Shown: piece by piece, positions 1 to 13,000 of the stretch
Numbering within the stretch: position 1 is the stretch's first letter
Layout: every line of letters starts with the position of its first letter
DNA from: Schistocephalus solidus
Lineage: Eukaryota; Platyhelminthes; Cestoda; Diphyllobothriidea; Diphyllobothriidae
Reading direction: 5' to 3'
Length of the DNA stretch: 64,000 nt
NCBI GenBank assembly: GCA_017591395.1
Contig: WEDG01000815.1
Coordinates: forward strand, 364,055-428,054
Position numbers and translations under genes: made by a program
Notes under the pieces: generated by a model
The model's database searches: none
Seen by the model: only the letters and a program-made list of their open reading frames with translations
What the model was told of the DNA's origin: nothing

Positions 1-1440
1 GGAAGTTGTATGTGCGTTGATCTGCCTACAGCTCTGCCTAGACATCGGATGGAGTGGAGGGTTTGTTGGTGTAGTACCGGATTTAACAGTGAACTTATGT
101 GCATGTGGGTGGGAGTACGTGCTTCGATTGTGAGGATGTTGCTTAAACCAGCAGCAAAGGTTGATACAAAAGTTTATGCAAAATAAAAACTTGAACTACA
201 ACAAAAGGGTTTTCAAGCTTGGTCCTGTCAACGTGTGCATATGAGTTAGTGAGTTGGTACGAGTCGCATGAGGAAGTGCAAAATTATTGTATCCTAGTGA
301 AAACGGACCAAGACTGATTCGTCAGTGAAAATTTTCATTATTATCGGACTCTAAGGTGGGTTATATTACAGATGCGAACCCTGGAGTTCTTTGTACCGCG
401 ACTGCCATGGAAATCAAGAGTTGTGATATCAAACTGTTGCACTGAAATTTTTACCGATTTCAAGCCTGTTCTTGAACTCTGCTTTGGCAATATGTAAGTG
501 GTTCGCACCCAAACGACGCTGCTGATAGGATTTGAAAGGGTCCTTAGTGGTATTGTGATGATTGACTGTGCTTGTTTCATTTCTTGAAACGCGGGAGTGG
601 TGAGGTGCGGGACTGCTTAAAAGGAAAGTGGCTAAGACAGTCAGAAATTAGCGTAAGGACAATGGTGGGCAGCCGCCTTCGATGAGTTGTAGATGCAGCA
701 AATTGACTGGAAGGCTGAAACACGTCCAGAATTGTATCCTTGGAGTGTGATGTCAACCCTTCTAAATGCCTAACAAAAAGCGAAAATCGGGTCTGTCAGT
801 GCGTTGTCCAACATTCAGATGCAGGAACTGTAGCTCAAATACAAAGTGCTCTGTTGCGTGCATTAACGAATTGCGAATAAAACCACGCTTACCGCAGATT
901 TGACGAGGAATTAACTGTCAGCGATGCGGTCCGATAAGAGTTAGTTGCGATTAGGGTAAATTATCACGTACCGGCGGTAGTGACCTCTAATACAGGACCA
1001 GTTCGTTTTCCAGGTCGTATAAGAGGATTTGAAATCATATGCTCCTAATGTGACTTGTGTCCCAGGGTCGGAGGACAAATGTGCGCTTGAGGCTCCTATA
1101 AACCTGTCGAAATAAAACATAATGCAGTTGTTTCAGTCCCACACGACATGCCCTGGCTTGTCACCCAAGTTTTTCTCAGTCTATTCAGTAAGTTCATCAG
1201 CCAGTTAGCTTTCTGCTGATAGCCAATCAATAACTGGAATTCGTTACTTCTGTATTCCATGTTTATAGTTTGACTTTTATCAGCGGGTGGTATTAGGTAT
1301 GCAGATTTCTGAAAAAAATATGCCAAGGATTCCGATACAGTGGGTGGTCGCACTCATCTAGCCAAAGATCTGAGATAATTATGTTTATTTAGATTATATG
1401 GATAACCGCCGAATGATACACGGGAGAAGATGTAATCGCT
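1..1440. other. No gene or repeat recognised (5' flank of PPP2R2)
   Basis: Only short stop-limited reading frames are visible, without recognisable protein similarity, RNA gene or repeat. The unseen first exon and promoter of the PP2A B subunit gene could lie here or in 1830-3940, but no signal lets me place them. Confidence 0.5.
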
Positions 1441-1449
1441 GGAACAAGA

Positions 1450-1830
1450 AGGTTACTAGCGTGACGTTTCGGGTCCTCGCCCAAACTCATCACCAGAGAC
1501 AGTCGCCGTTAAGGGTACTAGAGGCACAAGGTACGTCGTGGCTGCGCGATCACCTGCGCAATACAATTAGCAGCTCTCGCGGTGATGGCTTGGCCGTCCG
1601 CGTTCAAGTCGTTAATTGCCGTAATTTCGTCATCCATGTTGGATTTTGGCGGTATAGTTATTCGGCCCCTTGGCTTACTGTCATTGGAGGTGTTGGTAGC
1701 CCTCGCCCTCTCCACATAACTAATTCCCCTGCTCAGGCAAAGCCCCAGCACAGAATATAAGAACAGGTCATTGCGCTTGTTGATGGACTGTTGCCCTGAG
1801 AAACGTGTTTCGAGAAGCTCGCGGTTCACA
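1450..1830 (-). repeat. Repeat with hammerhead-like end (fold-back-element family)
   Basis: Read on the minus strand, 1510-1450 matches the ends of the fold-back element at 49687-50128. It has GACTGTCT, then CTGGTGA (CTGATGA with one change), a GGG/CCC-containing stem II, an intact GAAACGTC and ACGCTAG. The GAAACGTC is better preserved here than in either arm of the fold-back, while the CTGATGA side is damaged. The stretch up to about 1830 has an open minus-strand frame of about 100 codons without recognisable similarity and may be part of the same element; its far boundary is a guess. Confidence 0.45.
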
Positions 1831-3940
1831 TGTTTATCACCTTTCGCGATGCTTTGGGCCTCATTAAACTCTAAAATATGACCGGGTCGCGTCGAGTGAG
1901 TTGCAACCTGAGAGCTAGCCTCTCCGCACCACGGCTATGCACTCGATCATTTGCGTATGGAGTAATCTCCCGGTTTATCCGACGTAGCTGCTTTGTCCAC
2001 AACAGTAAAAGATCGTTTAAACTGCTCCAGACGTTTCTGGCCATGGCAGTGGGTCTTTCGGCCCCATGACTTGCTGCCTGATGGTTGACTTCACCCTGTG
2101 TGCAACCCCAACACTTATTAGAGTGAGAAGGCGGCTGATGGCCTCTAGACGTCCTTCGTCTACGGGAGGGGAACTTGCTGATTGTACGGTCCTGGGAATC
2201 GTTTAAACTCCAAGGTCACGGTCTGTCAACATTCGTTTCAGCATACTATCTGAAAAATACCTTGGGTCTTTAACTTTTCTGGCTGACCCTGCTATTTGAT
2301 TAACCTTGGCCATATCCCGTTTCTTTCACTCTTATGGCCGGCTTGAACCGCTACTCAGAACCTCGGTTACCTTTTCCCCACATGCCTTCATTTTTTTGAT
2401 GTTGTGACTTGCCAACAAGTAGTTTTTCGTGACGTTCAGACAAAAGCGAACCGTACTTCTGATTCGATATCTTGCTGCTAGTAATGGCTCAAACACTGAC
2501 ACAGCTAGGCTTAGGCACCATGCTCGTTGCTCTCAATTGTTATAGGGGACACATTATTTCACTTTTTATCAAGCTTACATCCATTTTAAGCCCGATTTAA
2601 GTTAAACTGTTCCCTTAAAATGTTGGTATTCAGGCGTGGTTGGGCTTTTACTGTCGATGTGGGCCCCTCGCATGGAAGATCACCATTTACATACGACACG
2701 ACAGTCCAGCCTTGCCTATGTTTCCAATAATATACCCACTATGCCAGCATGAAAAAAGTCTCTTAAACAGTTTTGCAGCTGCAAATAGGTTTCTTCGTGG
2801 TGCTGGTAGGTGGTTGATGTTGGCTCTTAGAGAGAAAGTTGCAGTGGCTTTAGAAAAGTATCATCGCACTGTTATGTGCACACCAGCCGGTCATTGGCTG
2901 ATTCCAACGCAAGCAGCATAAGATATGCATGTTACGAGAGGGGCGATCGTCATGCCAAAGACATCATATAAATGACCCGTTCTCATCTGAGTAGTGTACC
3001 TCGCGTACCGTGTGTCCGCGTCATTGGACTGTGCATCTGGAGCTGGTTGCTCCGTGCGAACGCTGTCACAGATCATAATACGGAAATCGGACGTTTTCCT
3101 TGTTTATGAGGTATTTGCAGCACAGTTGGATTCCCATCAGCTTTAGCTCAACTACCTAACCACGTGACGGTAGCAACAAACGAAGTCGTTGAATGGTGAT
3201 TATAAGACGCTATGTTACCTTATCGTCCTCAGGCTTTGCGGCATTTTATAAAGCAGTTAGCCTGCCAGACAGCCCACTGTGACCTAATGGTACTGTCGCC
3301 GCTGATCCACTTGGACCTGTTTACTTTGTAGCTAACTTTCACCGAAAGCCGTTTGGTTTTCCACTACGCGTAGAAACACCAAGTTGCCAGCATTTAAGTT
3401 AAAAAGTATACTGTGGAAGTATAAAGCCGAAAAAGCACCGATAAAATATGTGAGTAGTCTTTACAGTCCCCTTAAATGCCTGACGCACAACTCCTTGATC
3501 AATTTGATGGTTTTCGATCAGTTTGCCTGATTCTCTGAGCGTTGCATACCCTCCCGCTCGTGGTGCCAGGCCACATGTTTATACTTTTTAATGCCATTGA
3601 TTTTGTTTCCCTCTCAAATCGTATATCTGCGCACATTTTGTTTAATACTTTTGCACAGAATCGCTTAACGTGAGTGCCAGTGTCTCCTATTTAGCTGCAC
3701 ATTTTTGCGCCAAATAGTTCCCAATACTCCTGTCTTCGCACTGGGTTTACGATTTTAAGGCGCCTAGTCCGAATGAAAAAATACACGAATTCCATTTTAC
3801 TTAATCCTTACGGACTATGGTAGCCTTCATGTCCACTAGAATTCACCTGTCTTTTCTTTGTTTTTCATAAAACCCACCATCCATGTATTGACCAGTGCTT
3901 GTAAAATTTCCATCCACGAACTGTGTCTTCTGCCCTGCAG
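1831..3940. other. Unassigned sequence upstream of the first visible PPP2R2 exon
   Basis: No coding exon with recognisable similarity is visible. The stretch should be largely intron or 5' flank of the PP2A B subunit gene, because the exon at 3941 starts in the middle of a codon behind a TGCCCTGCAG acceptor and therefore needs an upstream exon ending in phase 1. Confidence 0.5.
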
Positions 3941-4015
3941 TTTCTCACGAAAGATCCAACCTGTCCTGGTACTACGACGATATCAAGGGCTTGAAGGAGG
4001 ACGAGGCCGTCGATG
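3941..4015 (+). CDS. PPP2R2: PPP2R2 exon (N-terminal, first visible)
   Basis: Begins after TGCCCTGCAG in the second position of a codon and ends GATG|GTAACT in phase 1. It encodes [16 protein letters not shown] followed by an acidic stretch, which aligns without gaps to the B55 N-terminal segment with its conserved W and KG. Reading on past the donor meets an in-frame TAA at 4021-4023, so splicing is required. Confidence 0.85.
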
Positions 4016-7000
4016 GTAACTAACTTTTCAGTAATTTTTAAAAACCTGCCAGCTGACCAGTATTCCTGCATCGAATATGACAGCACTGGAGAGTTCCTCG
4101 CAGTTGGAGATCGTGGCGGTCGAGTTTTGATTTTTCGCCTTTCATCACAGGCAAGTCCTACCATTAACATTCCTAAGACCGTTGAGTCATTGCGCATACT
4201 ATCTCAGATAAGCCAAAGTGTCATGCCCGTTTGCACCTTTGCAGTGCCCTTTGCGTCCGACGAGGTCCAACGTGTGCCCCACAGCAAGGTGTGTAGGGAC
4301 CATGACTTGCGCTGCATATACCGCACTTTCTCCCCTCCCTTCGTGGGCCTGGTGTCATGACAGAGTCAAGAAGACTGGAGACGGGAGAGGGCGCAGGTAG
4401 TTGGCATGGTCGGAGTCGACCATATGCGTGCCGCCACACCTAGCTCGAGTTCTACGGAGTGGGAGTGTCATAAAGGCAACAGTAAGAGCCATTACAGCCT
4501 GACTCGGTCCGCCAGTCAGCCACTCCGCACAAACATACTAGGTTGACCGTGCGGTCCGAGTTATCCCGTCGGTTGGTAACCTTCAAAGCCACGGCATTTA
4601 GCGCGTCGTGATGGCTTCAAGCGCGTCAGATTATTTATAGTGAGGAAAATATGCTGAACCGTCGGCCTCACTATTCCCATTCCCAGGCATCAGTCACCTC
4701 TGAGCTGGTCAGTTAACTGGTGTGAGGAATAGTCGCAGCTGCTCATATATACTGACCTCGGTCTGCGCTTAGCACTTTCACGACCTAGCCCCCCACCCCC
4801 CAAAAAAAGCAAACAAGCACCAACATTTCGCATAAAAGGTGGTTGAGCGACTCGCATCTCACACGTCAGAGGTCACGTTAGGAAGGAGCCGTTGCAGCCT
4901 GGCTCTTAGACCACCAATCGACCACCACACAAACACGCACTGGACTGACTGCGAGGTATTAGTTCAGTTGGCAACCTTCCAAACCACTGCGATAAGCGCA
5001 CAGTGATATACTCAGGTTTGAATCACACATGCAGTAGAGGAGCCACCTGCGGAAAGAGCCGAAGATCATACTTCCCTCTACAAACTAATACATAAGCGTC
5101 TTTTTGTTAAGTTTAGCTATGAATAATCAAATGTTTTTCCCTAAACTGCTTGCTGCAACAACTGGTGCAAGCTATTTGGTTAGATTTGAACTTAACAGTT
5201 GGGCTTGACTACTCGTTCTTCCTCTTTGCGCGGGTTTCGTTTCAATCATTGAGAATCCCTTCTCCGACAAGATCTTGCTGCTTGGATCAGAGGTAATCAG
5301 GCTAGGAATGTCTTATTTTCAAACCCCTGACCTCTGCCTCCCCCTCATCTCTCTACTCACTACTTTCTGTTTATTGAATGTTTAAACTTTTGTAAATCTA
5401 CCCCCCCCCTTTATATTACTGTAAAGGCCCGATGCTGAATAATTGAGAGCGTAAGTTAGCCAAACTGGACTTCTTAAATGCTTACCTGGGTATCATCACT
5501 GATCTCAAACAATTACCAGATCATTTCGCAGACGCAACGATTAAATGCATTCTTAAATGGACCTTTTTTACTTCCTGGAGGCGCATAACTCTGTGCCCGG
5601 AAAGACACATTTGCCGTCAGCGTTGTCAGCGCTGCATTTATGAACTTTTTTGTGCATAAAACAGCAGAATTTTTGTGACTTCTTGGTTTTTGGTGGGACA
5701 TTAGCCGAACCACTAAAGCCACTGCCTTGTAAAGCGCCTCTAAAGCCTTATTTACTATTGATTTACGCGTGCCTGAAGTTATCGTCCTCTTTGTGCCCTC
5801 AATTTCATATACCCAGGTTCTGATTTACTTAACGTCCCCTACGACAGCCATCGGAAATGTGTTCTAATTGCTATCAGCTCTTTGTTTCAGTAAATGACAG
5901 TAAAGTTAAAAGCAAGCCCAATGCCAAAGCCAGGTTGTTTAGGTTTGAAGGCCTAAGATTTTGGATACCGCGAGTCTGCTTTGAAATTCCATCCTGAACT
6001 GCTCGTATAAGTACAGCAATTGTCTCATGTGGCTGTCTGCAACTTTGCATCAAGTACACACATTTGTCACATCTGTCGGTTTCATTTCGTGACGCCTTAT
6101 GAACTGGAAGCTTGTGTTAGTTGCGAGACCTACCCCCCGTCCTTTCCATGCATGAAAATGCTTTGCCTTGCTTTCAGTACGCGCTAAAGCCATCGCCAAT
6201 TGCATCAGTCTTCTGGACACAGATTTTCAGTCGAGGACAAACTGCGTCTAGCAATTCTTTCATCTGTCTCCCCCTTCCCTCCCCTACAAATATCATTTCA
6301 AATTAATAAACCCGTTTTTACGGGTCATTATTTCAACATGCATAAGGAGCTTAAGGCATTTCTCTCTCCCTCTCTGTTACCATGGTCTTTTCTGACCTTG
6401 GAATGACCATGACCACTGTTTCTACTCGTGCTCACCTATGCCAAATCAGGACTGAGTTCACGTTTAAGTAAGCGCGCACTAATATTTTACTGTACTTCTG
6501 GAAAGGACGTATAATGCAAGGCCAAACGTCATGTGACTGTTGATGCCGTTGGCTATTCAGGCGAACTTTACATTGATGCGACTGCGCACGGGCCCGCTTC
6601 ACAGAGGTAAATTAGCGGCTCGCCAAGCATGCCCGAAATCGCACGCGTTGTCATTTTTTGCCCCTTCGTTCGATCAAGTTCATTCGTGTGCTTGAGTTGC
6701 CATTCAGTGCCTGATCGGCTCTACGTTTTTTACGTTAGTTTTCACTGCATTGAGGAACTAGCATGCGTGTTCAACACGTAGCTGAGACTTTATATCGGTT
6801 CAGCTACTGTGCCCGTGGCTATATCCAGTTGCCTTGCCATTTACACATGATTCGCGTAAAAAGAGAGGCGTGAAGCGGATGATGCACAATTCGAGTATTT
6901 TTTGCACTAACTGTAACACCCATGCGCAGGACGATCGTTTCTGGCGCCCACCGGAACGACGTCAGCTTTGGAGCACGATTTAACATTTCGCATATAACAA

Positions 7001-10000
7001 GTCAAAAAATTGGCATGCTGATAGATTTTAATAGCCTTTTATTCCCTGTAAGCGATATTTGAAGCCACTGAACCTAGATAAGGAACAAAACTGTAGATTT
7101 TCACTAATGTGTGAAAGCATCTATTTTATAACAGCACGGAAAGTCCCAGCCTCCAACCTACGAAACGTACCACACTTTTACCAGCCATGAGTCCGAATTC
7201 GACTATCTGAAATCCTTGGAAATCGAAGAAAAAATTATCAAAGTCAGATGGCTTCCCCAGCACAGTCAGGCTCGCCACCTCCTCTCTACAAACGGTGAGT
7301 CCTTAATTATGCCCTTGTTTCTCTTCACAACCGTCATTCTATCTTTCATGAAGTCTACTAAAGTCCCCTCTGTATTGTGCCTAACTCGCACTTCGTCGTG
7401 CTTACTTAAAACACGAAGACTCTCTCTTGCTCTCATTTTAACTGTAATTCAAAAGAACCTCTGCATAGTGCTTCGCGCATTTTTTTCCATTTAAGACGAA
7501 CAACTACATTTTATCAAAGTGAAGTTCTTATTTAATCACCTACTTATTCATTTTTTCCAACATTTTCCACCTCATCTGATTAAGCCTTATTGAACTTCTT
7601 TCTGGTCTTTAGAAAAGACCATTAAGCTATGGCGTCTGTCGGAGCGCATGAAAAGGGCAACAGGGTACAACTCTAAGGACGACGTCTTCGATGACACCTT
7701 CGAGGAGGATACCGATCTCCACGACGCCAGTTCTGGGCATAAAGTGCACAACTCTGGAGATTTGCGGGTGCCCCGTTTCCAACCCACCTCGCTCACCGTA
7801 GAAGCTCAACCGCGGCGCATCTTCGCTAATGCTCATGCCTACCACATCAACTCCATATCCATTAGTTCCGACCAGGAGACCTTCATATCCGCCGATGACC
7901 TTCGGATCAATCTGTGGAATCTTCAAGTCACGAACCAGTCTTTCAGTATCCTTTTCGGGTTGCTCTTGAGTCGGGTTTTCTCTTTACCCTCTCTGAAATT
8001 TGAATTTTTAATTTATACCGAAGGTGGAAAATTGGTTTCTCTACTGAGCCTTTTTTCATCTCAATATTTTCTTATGATTGTGCACAGTTCAGACTGAAAA
8101 CTAGCCTGCGTCAATTTTCTCCGACGCATAAAGTTTGTATTGCATACTCCTTAGAACTTTTTTCTATCATATCTAAGGTATCGCAAGCAAGAGTCCTTGT
8201 CTTCCCCACACATTTACCGTCGGTGTTCATAGTCCCAACCCTCTTGAATGCTTTCTTCTCCCTTGAGAATGCCAGCTGAAGGAAGGTTTTAGCTAATCAA
8301 ATCTGCTTTATGTCGCATTTTCCGACAAGAATAACCTTAGCGTCCCGATTAGTTAGGCGATAGAATAGCAGATTCATGGGTTGCGACCTCAGACCCAAGT
8401 TCAGACGAGCTTTAGATTAACTAATCAAGCACCCCCCGCCCTTAAATGTACCGTGGGGTATTTGAATCGGTGAGTATAGGATGTTCGATAGTCTTTCGGC
8501 AGGATCACCCCAGCTCAGGTTTTTGAACCAGATGTAAAAATTCCCGTAATAATGTTGTGGCACCCCAGATGGGGGTACGCTGCGGATTAATTGGGCCAGA
8601 GCGAGCCTGCACTAGTTCATAGCACGTGGTTATCTGGCTCCGATGAGTCGGCACAGGTCATTCCTTGCTGCCGTACATGCACGTGGTAGGCCTTTGGCTT
8701 AGGCTTTCATTACACACCGGCCACTGCGTGCCATATCAACACCACTTGGTTAGTAGGTCTGGAGCTTTGCCTAGTATGTTGGTGAAGGAAGCCAACGTGA
8801 GGCTAGCACAGTTCTCACTACACTCAGTCCAGCGCGTCTGCGTGTATCGCGACACGCTCAATATTGGCCTGTTAGGGTGCCAACTAAAGTGCTGTCATGG
8901 TCCTTCTCGGGTCTTAACATAACCTTTACATCATTTCTTGCCTAGGTGAAATCCATGTCCCCGTTTGAAGTCTACTTCATGTGGAATTAGGGAATGGTTC
9001 GTTTGTGACACGTGTAGACGATCTATTTAACCTCGTCAATCACTGCGTCCAAGCCCACCCATGATCGTGCTGCCTTTATATTGCTATCGGAGGACAATAA
9101 GTGTTCCGGGAGAGAACCAGCGGGACGCGGAGAAAGTCTGCTTCGCAGGTCGCTGTTAGGCCCATCTGCTGGAGCAATGCTCAGCCTCGTCGTTTGCAAC
9201 GGTCCAAAACTCCTCCTCGGCACCGTTTTCGTCCGGAGAATCCACCTAAAGCGTGCAGGCCATGGTATCCCTGCCAGTCAGAACCCCCACCAAATTCTAG
9301 TTCACCGGAACTGTAATTGCCTGAGAGGATTCGGTGGCGGAGTTGTCTCCTGTAGTTCTTCTCTATTCGAAAGCGAACTTCTATTCGGTCCTTTAGTTAT
9401 GCGTTTCCCCCTTAACTGCATCAACCACTCTCCTTCCCTAAAGACATCGTTGATATCAAACCGGTGAACATGGAAGATCTCAAGGAAGTCATTACGGCAG
9501 CAGAATTCCATCCCTCCGCCTGCGCCCTCTTTGTTTACAGTAGCAGCAAGGGTATTCTACGTCTGTGCGATATGCGACAGAAGGCTCTCTGCGACGACTA
9601 CGTTTTGGGTGGGTCCTTGGCATTGCCAGCTGCGTGCAGTAGGCCTGTTTTTGCGAAGTGATCATATCTATAATAATTAACTTCTTCAGGTGTTTTCGCC
9701 TAGCCTTCTTTGCATCTTTCCCAACAAATGTTGATGCTGGGGGTGGTGGTGCTTCTTCTAAGAGATGCAGAATGCATCGAAAGGCCTGGATGATTTATTG
9801 TTGTTTAAAGACCAATTATTGCGTAGAGAGACTACGTAGAGAGTCTGTTAAGTACATGGCATACCTCAAATTATTTGTTTTCCCTGCTTGGCGTTGGAAT
9901 ATTCGATCGTCCATCTTTGTGTACGAAATGTGTTAATTTGTCTCGGTGTTGAGTAAATGAGTCCCGAAAGGCACTGTAAGTAACATGGTCAGATCCAAAC

Positions 10001-13000
10001 CATCCGATGAGCCAACCGTACTAACTTTCATTTTACCAACGATACATTTTGTTCTGTGTACATTTCAGAACTATATACAACACTGTATCCCAAAGTCTGT
10101 CGTGCACTGGACAAGCTTGGAACATGTCCTTTTTTCCCGCTTGTTACAAGATCATAAAGCACGTTTTACCCACTTCACAGTGCAACCATGCAGTGATGTA
10201 GGCCCTACGCTTATTCACCAGTGGTAATATTACGGTGCCAGAAAGTTAACTGCCTAGCTCTTATACTGAAGTACTTTAACCTCAATGCTGACTGAACTTG
10301 ACATGTTCTGTCCTAGCTCGTTCATGTGAATTCGTTCAATAATTGAAAAAAATTTATTCTTCCTTTTGGCTTGTTACTATAATATTCCATTCCAAGACAT
10401 AGCTATGGCTATCTTTCAGGAGATATCTTATTTTGAAAAACCAGATACCGAACTATGCCGTTTTTAACTTCAATTTCTGGCATTTTGGGCAAAAATACAT
10501 GTATTTGAAAAAGCACAACCTGCCTACAAATCCCTGATGACGTAAATTGCATAAAACAACGCCCTAATGTTGTAACTCATTTACGTAGTTTAGCGTTAGA
10601 GGACGCTGAAGGGGCATGAAACAGTAGCCAGTCGCGGAGATTGGGTTGCCCACGTAGACACCCTCCGTCCGGGCAAGTAGCACACAACTTCCGATGGGAA
10701 TCTTCGAGAACGACCGATTTTCCATTATGTTTGATTGTGTCGTACACCCGCTGCTAAATCGTTTTCGCCCTACATTTCGTAAAAAGTGATCACTACATTT
10801 TGCCTGCAGCCTCCCTCATTTGCCGGCTAACATTTTGACTGTGGCTGTTGCAAGCGACTGTTGTTTTCACACGCCTGTCACATGAGCCGGTTTCTGCAGT
10901 TTTTTGCGCTTTGTGTGCTAACCCTAGCCTTGTGGGTCAGATCGGATCAGGTGTTGGAGCATGTTTTGCCTGCAGCCAGGTCAAAGTTTTAGCGGATTGT
11001 TACCTGCAAGGATGAGGGTGGTTAGAATGGTCGTCAGTCGGCCAGCCAGCCGCACCACATTCCGGGCCTTGAATGACCTGGGCTGTTTGGACACAAGTTG
11101 GTTGGTCATCGAACGCTTCTTAAGTCCAGGGGTATGACCCACGTCCCTTGTGACTGGTATAAGGCATATTCCAACTCATGGGAGCCCTGTTGACCAAGTT
11201 ATATTAGACAGACATAAAGTTCTGTCAGCCATTTGTTCTCAATCTCCGCATCAAATGGCTGACCGGTTCCGACACTGGACTGACGTCTATGGAAGGGAAG
11301 AATAAAGTAGACTGGTTATTGCGTCTCCACAACGCTCAGCGGATACCCCACACTTTCGCTTGGAAGTTTGCCAGCTGACGGGATAACTCGGCCCCTCTGA
11401 GGACCGAGAGTCAGGCTTCAGTGGCTCCTCACTGTAAAGCATTCCCACTCAGTTGGGATTAGAACCCTAGCCTTCTTTTTTTGTGCACGTGGGGGCTAAC
11501 ATGTGTGTGGCACACGCAGCCGAACTGTTTAGCCTTGTCCCGATCCCGCCTCCGATCTTTTCCACTCTGTCTTTACATGGAGACCTAGGAGAATGAGAGA
11601 GGTGAGAGTTCGGTAGTTGTGCAAGTCTACTGTCATTTTAAGTTAAGTCATGCGCAATTCACCCTCCCTGCGCTCGCCACACCATGAGGCGCATGATCGA
11701 CATCGTCGGTGACGACGGTTCAACTGCCACTAGTTACAGGATGAAAGTGGGAATCTCTACTCTTCCAATCAGTATGCATTAACAACGGCACTCGTATGCC
11801 TTTCCTTCCTAGAAAGGACCGTCTCAACCGATTTTCCGGTCCGTTTTGTCGCAATCGTACCGTTCTGCAGTTGCCTGCCAAATGACGAAGTCGGATTATT
11901 TGTGAAAACAATGAGTTAGATCTCGACAAGCAGTCATCATTACCAAGTGATCGCTCCGCATCTCCGTGACCAGTTTCTCGCGTTGTTGAGAAATTTGCAT
12001 TCACATGAATTCAGTGTGCGCGAAGTGACTGACCTAGGGTCTGCCCCTGGCAACAAAAACCCAAGCAGTCGAACCCGATCACTCTCTCTCTCTCTCATGC
12101 CAACTTGATCCTGCCTATTTAGATGTTCACTCTATTGCATTCTACTGCCAATAGTTTTGCCCGTCTGAGCTGCTCATTTTTGACAGCTATGTCTTTACTT
12201 GGGACGAATGAGTCCCATGACCGATCAGTGAGCGTCCCTCCATCAGTGTGTCTTAACTGTCGCATTTCCTTTCCTTCCCTTGCTATTCCTCATCCCCAGC
12301 CTTTCACGAGCTCGATCCTCCCTCGAATCGCGGCTTCTTCTCTGAAATCATAAACAGTGTCTCGGATTTGGCCTTCAGCAAGTCTGGACGGTATATCCTC
12401 AGTCGGGACTATCTCACCCTCAAAGGTAGTCGTAGTTTCCATCCTTATCTTTTCGCTCCCCCCACCTCTGTCTGTGCATCCGTAGCTGCAAGTTGTGTGT
12501 GGTAGATGGTGTCTGTTGTTTACCATTTACAAGCACGCATTTTTTGAGCGACCTTCATGCCTGTCTGATTGTTTGCCTTAACACTGCCGCGTCTAGTAAA
12601 ACGTCCAGAAAGGAAGTGAAGTTTAGAATGAGAGACAATGCCTCCCGGTAGTCCTTTTCATGTATATTTTTATGCGTTATTTTGACGATAAAATGTTTTT
12701 TTTTAATGGAATATGCAAGGAAACGTAAATATCCTTTGGGTAAACTAGTCGGGTCTTATAAACAGACGAGACCTCATTTTTCTGTATGCCTTGCCCCAGA
12801 GTTTCACCACATTCATACATTTCACAACTTTATGGTCATACGAAGAGCATAGGAAAGCTCCAATTACGTGAGTCCTTCCGGGTGCCTTATTTACAACGGT
12901 GTTTCTGCAGCAAGTGTTCGTAGATTTCGGATAACTTCTCAACTTGATTGCAAGCCTGTTGCTTCGCTCCAACTCCGTCAACTAATCAGACGAGGGTTTC

